A DNA stretch of 64,000 bases from Lachnospiraceae bacterium. GTDB taxonomy: Bacteria; Bacillota; Clostridia; Lachnospirales; Lachnospiraceae. Shown piece by piece: positions 60,640 through 64,000 of the stretch. The stretch lies in assembly GCA_017938145.1 (NCBI GenBank), contig JAGBCB010000010.1, positions 1-64,000 on the forward strand, read 5' to 3'. Under the pieces are notes generated by a model. That model was not told the DNA's origin. It saw only the letters and a list, made by a program, of their open reading frames with translations, and made no database searches. Positions within the stretch are counted from its first letter, which is position 1; every line of letters starts with the position of its first letter. Made by a program: the position numbers and the translations under genes.

Positions 60640-61493
60640 TTCGTACATCAAAGCAATTAAAAGATAAGGTTCGAAATATTTCTAAGGGAGATAATAATGT
60701 TGCAAAGGCAATGATAAGAACATTTATGATGGAACGTTTTTTGGAGCGGATTTCGTTATCTAAATTTAGAGATAATTTCATTTTAAAAGGTGGTATGCTA
60801 GTAGCATCTTTAGTGGGTGTTGATATGAGGGCTACCATGGATATTGATACTACAGTCAAAGCATTGCCTTTAAATGAAGCTGATGCAGAAAGGATTATTT
60901 CGGAAATCTGTGCTATTCCGTTGGAGGATGGTGTGACATTCCGTATTACATCTGTAACAAATATTATGACGGATTTTGAATATCCGGGAATCAGAATGAT
61001 GTTGGAAGCTACATTAGACAGAATGCGACAGAGCATAAAGCTGGATATTTCCACAGATGATGTGATTACGCCGTCGGCAATAGAATATAAGTATAAGCTG
61101 ATGTTCGAAGAAAGAACAATTTCTCTTCTTACATACAATACAGAAACACTGCTTGCAGAGAAACTACAAACAATTTTTACAAGAGGCATTGCAAATACTA
61201 GATTAAGAGATTTTTATGATATCTATGGTGTTTTTAAGATGGATGAAGATAGAATCAGTAAAGAAATTTTGCAAGAGGCATTTTGCGCTACCTGTGAAAA
61301 GAGAGAAACTATTTTTTCAGGAGAAGAAATGAAGGATGCGCTTGCTAAGATAGTAGCGAGTAAAGCTATGGCGCAGATGTGGGAGCAGTTCCGAAAGAAG
61401 AATTTTTTTGTTAGAGATTTGCAGTGGGATGAAGTACTACAAGAAGTAAGGAAGATAATGAATACTTATATATTTATGTTAATCGATAGTTAA
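60636..61493 (+). CDS. abiEii: AbiEii/AbiGii-type nucleotidyltransferase toxin
   Basis: The 285-aa protein has the nucleotidyltransferase motifs FILKGGMLVASL and MDIDTTVK (G-G then D-x-D), the EYKYKLMFEERT segment and LLAEKLQTIF ... RLRDFYDIY typical of AbiEii. Related toxins transfer nucleotides to tRNA and stop growth during phage infection. It is coupled to the antitoxin by an ATGA overlap. Cognate phage and target are unknown. Confidence 0.9.
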   Translation: MIRTSKQLKDKVRNISKGDNNVAKAMIRTFMMERFLERISLSKFRDNFILKGGMLVASLVGVDMRATMDIDTTVKALPLNEADAERIISEICAIPLEDGVTFRITSVTNIMTDFEYPGIRMMLEATLDRMRQSIKLDISTDDVITPSAIEYKYKLMFEERTISLLTYNTETLLAEKLQTIFTRGIANTRLRDFYDIYGVFKMDEDRISKEILQEAFCATCEKRETIFSGEEMKDALAKIVASKAMAQMWEQFRKKNFFVRDLQWDEVLQEVRKIMNTYIFMLIDS

Positions 61494-61521
61494 AAGAAAG
61501 ATTGTATGGAGAGATAAAAAA

Positions 61522-63249
61522 ATGGGAACCTCATTTCGAAAAAAATATATAGAGCAAATCAAAAAAATTGCGGAGGAACTTAGAAACCTGGAACTGCCGG
61601 CTGTGACAGAGGAGTTGTTTGCATTATTCGAGACGACAGGAAACCGCCTGAAATATGAGGAAGTGTATTTTATGCGCAGAAAATTTCTTGCGGTGTTTGG
61701 TATGGCGGCATACATTTGGAAACGGAAGGAAGATGTTGCAAAGCTTACGGAAGTTTTGGAGGACATTTGTGGTGAGGAATGCTGGGCACTGCCTGCCCAT
61801 GTGAACCGTAAAGAAGGGAAAGACTGGCGGGTTACCGTGGACTTATTTGCTTCGGAAACAGCGCAGGCGCTGTCGGAAATTCTGGGCCTTGTAAATAAAT
61901 CTTTGCCGGAGGAATGCAAAATTCCCGCGGAACTTTGCGCTAAGGTGGAGTCAGAAATTGAACGGCGTGTGCTGATACCGTTCTTTTCGTCGAAACCGAA
62001 TTACGGAGGCTGGGAATGTGCAGACCATAACTGGAATGCAGTCTGTGCCGGAAGTATCGGAAGCGCATGTATTTATCTGATGGAAGGAAAAAATGAAGAA
62101 CGGCTGGAACAATGTTTAAGAAGGATTTGCCATTCTCTGGAATTTTATTTAAACGGATTTAAAGAAGACGGCACCTGTATGGAAGGAATCGGCTATTTTA
62201 CATACGGTATGACTTATTTTACCGGGTTTGCGGAACAGCTTTTGCGATACAGTAAAGGGACCATAAATCTGTTTGAAAACGAAAAAGTAAAAAACATCGC
62301 CCGGTTCCAACAAAAAATGTATTTTAGCAGCGGAAAAACCGTTAGTTTTTCGGATGGGGACCGGGATGCTAAATTCCGGATGGGCCTCACCTGCTTTTTG
62401 GCAAAACAGTATGAGGGAGTCCGGATTCCGCCGGAAACCTTGGCCGCAGATTTCGAGACGGATCCCTGCTACCGGTTCATGGGGCTGATGAGGGATTATT
62501 TGTGGACAAAGGAAGAAAGGGTGACAGAAGCATTAGATACAGCGTCACGCCATGATATTCTTTCGGATGCCCAGTGGAGTATTTGTGAGGGAGCAAACGG
62601 GGCTGCCATGGCAATTAAGGGCGGAAATAACGCAGAACCGCATAATCACAATGATGTAGGAAGCTTTATTTATCTGGCTGATGAGGAATTTATGGTAACA
62701 GACCTTGGTGCCGGAGAATATACCAAAGAGTATTTTGGAGAAGGACGGTATCAGATTTTGTGTAATTCTTCGCTGGGGCACAGTGTACCGTTGATTGGCG
62801 GGCAGAAGCAAAAAAGCGGGGCAGAATATGGTGCGTCGGAATTTACTGCGGATGGTTGCGGACGGACAAAGGTGGAATTTGCGGGTGCATATCCGGGAAA
62901 TGTGGTAAATCGTCTGGTAAGGGAAGCGGATTTTTCTATGGACAGCGGTGCATTAACCGTTACCGATTGCTTTGAGTTACCAAAAGGAACTATTTTTTTC
63001 ACAGAGCAGATTGTAACACAATGCGACGTGGAACTTACGGAGCACGGGGCATGGCTTAGAGGAAAACAGCATGATTGCGTGTTACAACTGCCGGAGATTG
63101 TAAAATTTATCTGGTGTCAGGAAAAGGAGCATAAAAACCATCAGGGAGAAACAGAGATTGTCCGGCTGCTGCAATGGTCGGTACCGCTACAACCGGGAAG
63201 AGAAAATAAGGGCTCTACCTGGTTTGCCATGATAGCATACAAAAAATAA
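61522..63249 (+). CDS. Heparinase II/III-like protein (cytoplasmic)
   Basis: The 575-aa protein has an N-terminal alpha/alpha toroid (about 1-330, with NYGGWECADHNWNAV and GIGYFTYGMTYF) and a C-terminal beta-sandwich with EPHNHNDVGSFIYLADEEFM. This is the layout of heparinase II/III family polysaccharide lyases, which cleave uronic-acid glycans. No signal peptide is visible, so it probably acts on imported oligosaccharides. No sugar transporter or sulfatase is next to it in the window; the substrate is unknown. Confidence 0.85.
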   Translation: MGTSFRKKYIEQIKKIAEELRNLELPAVTEELFALFETTGNRLKYEEVYFMRRKFLAVFGMAAYIWKRKEDVAKLTEVLEDICGEECWALPAHVNRKEGKDWRVTVDLFASETAQALSEILGLVNKSLPEECKIPAELCAKVESEIERRVLIPFFSSKPNYGGWECADHNWNAVCAGSIGSACIYLMEGKNEERLEQCLRRICHSLEFYLNGFKEDGTCMEGIGYFTYGMTYFTGFAEQLLRYSKGTINLFENEKVKNIARFQQKMYFSSGKTVSFSDGDRDAKFRMGLTCFLAKQYEGVRIPPETLAADFETDPCYRFMGLMRDYLWTKEERVTEALDTASRHDILSDAQWSICEGANGAAMAIKGGNNAEPHNHNDVGSFIYLADEEFMVTDLGAGEYTKEYFGEGRYQILCNSSLGHSVPLIGGQKQKSGAEYGASEFTADGCGRTKVEFAGAYPGNVVNRLVREADFSMDSGALTVTDCFELPKGTIFFTEQIVTQCDVELTEHGAWLRGKQHDCVLQLPEIVKFIWCQEKEHKNHQGETEIVRLLQWSVPLQPGRENKGSTWFAMIAYKK

Positions 63250-63314
63250 AAGGAGCACTTTTGTCAATTCCGCTTTCCGGCCTCTGAAATGTCAGATTCT
63301 GAGCCTTAACCGCA

Positions 63315-63343
63315 TAGACAGGCAGAGGGGAAAAAAGTATAAT
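63315..63343 (+). promoter_or_regulatory. Promoter of the MoxR ATPase gene
   Basis: TAGACA (63315-63320), 17 bp, TATAAT (63338-63343). Confidence 0.7.
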
Positions 63344-63382
63344 TAAGGTAAATAAAACAAATAGAAGAGAGGGTTTTGAAAA

Positions 63383-64000
63383 ATGGAAGTAACAAAGTTT
63401 ATACAGTTTCGGGAAAAGGTAGTTGAGAATTGCTCCAAGATTATTTTAGGTAAGGAAAAGGCAATCGAAAAGATTGCAGTCAGCTTTCTTTGTAACGGAC
63501 ATGTGCTTTTGGAAGATGTACCGGGAACCGGAAAGACGATGCTGTTCCGTGCATTTGCAAAGACAGTAGGGGGAGATTTTAAGCGTATCCAGTTTACACC
63601 GGATGTTATGCCGTCCGATGTAACCGGTATCAATTTTTATAACATGAAGGAAGGCGATTTCGAACTGAGAAAGGGTCCTGTGTTTACCGATGTGGTACTG
63701 GCAGACGAAATTAACCGTGCCACACCAAGAACCCAGTCCAGCCTTTTGGAGGCAATGGCAGAGCATCAGGTATCCATTGACGGAACATCATATCCTTTGT
63801 CTCAGAATTTTATGGTAGCGGCAACACAGAACCCGTTGGAATCCCACGGTACCTTCCCGCTTCCGGAAGCGCAGTTAGACCGTTTCTTTATGAAGCTATC
63901 CCTTGGTTATATGACAAGAAAAGAAGAACTGGCGGTTATGGCAAGAGAGAATACAACTGCATTGCTGGATAAACTGGACTGTGTTGTAACAGCAGAAGAA
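63383..64000 (+). CDS. MoxR-family AAA+ ATPase (partial, runs off the window)
   Basis: From ATG 63383 an open frame continues for 206 codons to the last base of the window. Walker A is LEDVPGTGKTM, Walker B is VVLADEINRATPRTQSSLL, and sensor 1 is MVAATQNPLESHGTFPLPEA, cut here as VAATQNPLESHGTFPLPEA. This is the AAA_3/MoxR pattern. MoxR ATPases usually sit upstream of DUF58/VWA and transglutaminase-like genes and help assemble or activate them; those would lie outside the window. About 110 C-terminal residues are missing. Confidence 0.92.
   Translation, partial: MEVTKFIQFREKVVENCSKIILGKEKAIEKIAVSFLCNGHVLLEDVPGTGKTMLFRAFAKTVGGDFKRIQFTPDVMPSDVTGINFYNMKEGDFELRKGPVFTDVVLADEINRATPRTQSSLLEAMAEHQVSIDGTSYPLSQNFMVAATQNPLESHGTFPLPEAQLDRFFMKLSLGYMTRKEELAVMARENTTALLDKLDCVVTAEE

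Noticed and set aside
61522-63249. Heparinase-like gene as part of the AbiE island
   Set aside because: Its codon use looks like the core genes, and MoxR follows with its own promoter; nothing ties it to the toxin-antitoxin cassette.

Overview
The window looks like chromosome of a low-GC Gram-positive anaerobe, most likely a Lachnospiraceae gut bacterium (class Clostridia). The evidence is the gene content and protein style: FBPase class III, Rrf2-IscS-IscU-MnmA, a CBS-domain inorganic pyrophosphatase, RqcH, and a homoserine acyltransferase with acetyl-CoA-type residues. The tmRNA tag AEDNLALAA, AAGGAGG-type ribosome sites and TTGACA-N17-TATAAT promoters agree. Genus and species cannot be fixed from the sequence alone.

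Layout. 1-1789: a complete IS3/IS150-type insertion sequence whose left end is base 1 of the window. 1.8-7.0 kb: a membrane-anchored Thr/Pro-linker protein, tRNA-Arg(CCG), rluF-like, ligA and metA. 7.1-26.0 kb: the most notable region, a complete-looking accessory Sec (aSec) / serine-rich-repeat adhesin locus. It holds two tandem serine-rich surface proteins (1657 and 509 aa), then secY2, asp1, asp2, asp3, secA2, an isolated GtfB-like N-terminal module, a second GtfA-like glycosyltransferase, gtfA and gtfB. 26-34 kb: fbp, a flippase, the rrf2-iscS-iscU-mnmA operon and glf. 34-38.6 kb (minus strand): a PHP phosphatase, rqcH, and a Gtf3-like/GT8 fusion glycosyltransferase that probably belongs functionally with the adhesin locus. 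38.8-43.4 kb: a degenerate APH-like kinase, a CD3324-like protein, and a metal-homeostasis cluster (two G3E GTPases and an ArsR-type regulator). 43.4-46.1 kb: an amidase, yicC, rpoZ and signal peptidase I. 46.2-54.8 kb: glycolysis (gap, pgk, tpiA, gpmI) with secG, interrupted by two decaying genes, an XRE regulator and a MATE pump. 55-59.7 kb: rnr, smpB, a CBS-PPase and tmRNA; RNase R, SmpB and tmRNA together form the trans-translation machinery. 59.7-64 kb: an AbiE toxin-antitoxin pair next to the ssrA 3' end, a heparinase-like protein and the start of a MoxR ATPase.

How the aSec locus should work (inference from streptococcal paralogues): GtfA/GtfB add GlcNAc to Ser/Thr in the adhesin repeats in the cytoplasm, and the Gtf3-GT8 fusion could extend the glycan. 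Asp1-3 escort and modify the glycoprotein, and SecA2/SecY2 export it. Unlike the streptococcal system, both substrates lack KxYKxGKxW and LPXTG signals. They share a short glycine-rich signal sequence and a C-terminal DEDVPL(G/A)-type motif before a transmembrane anchor. Two structured intergenic palindromes (about 33.9 and 54.8 kb), an in-frame stop in a ParB-like gene and a direct repeat at ssrA are further points of interest. All calls come from reading the sequence; no database search was run.
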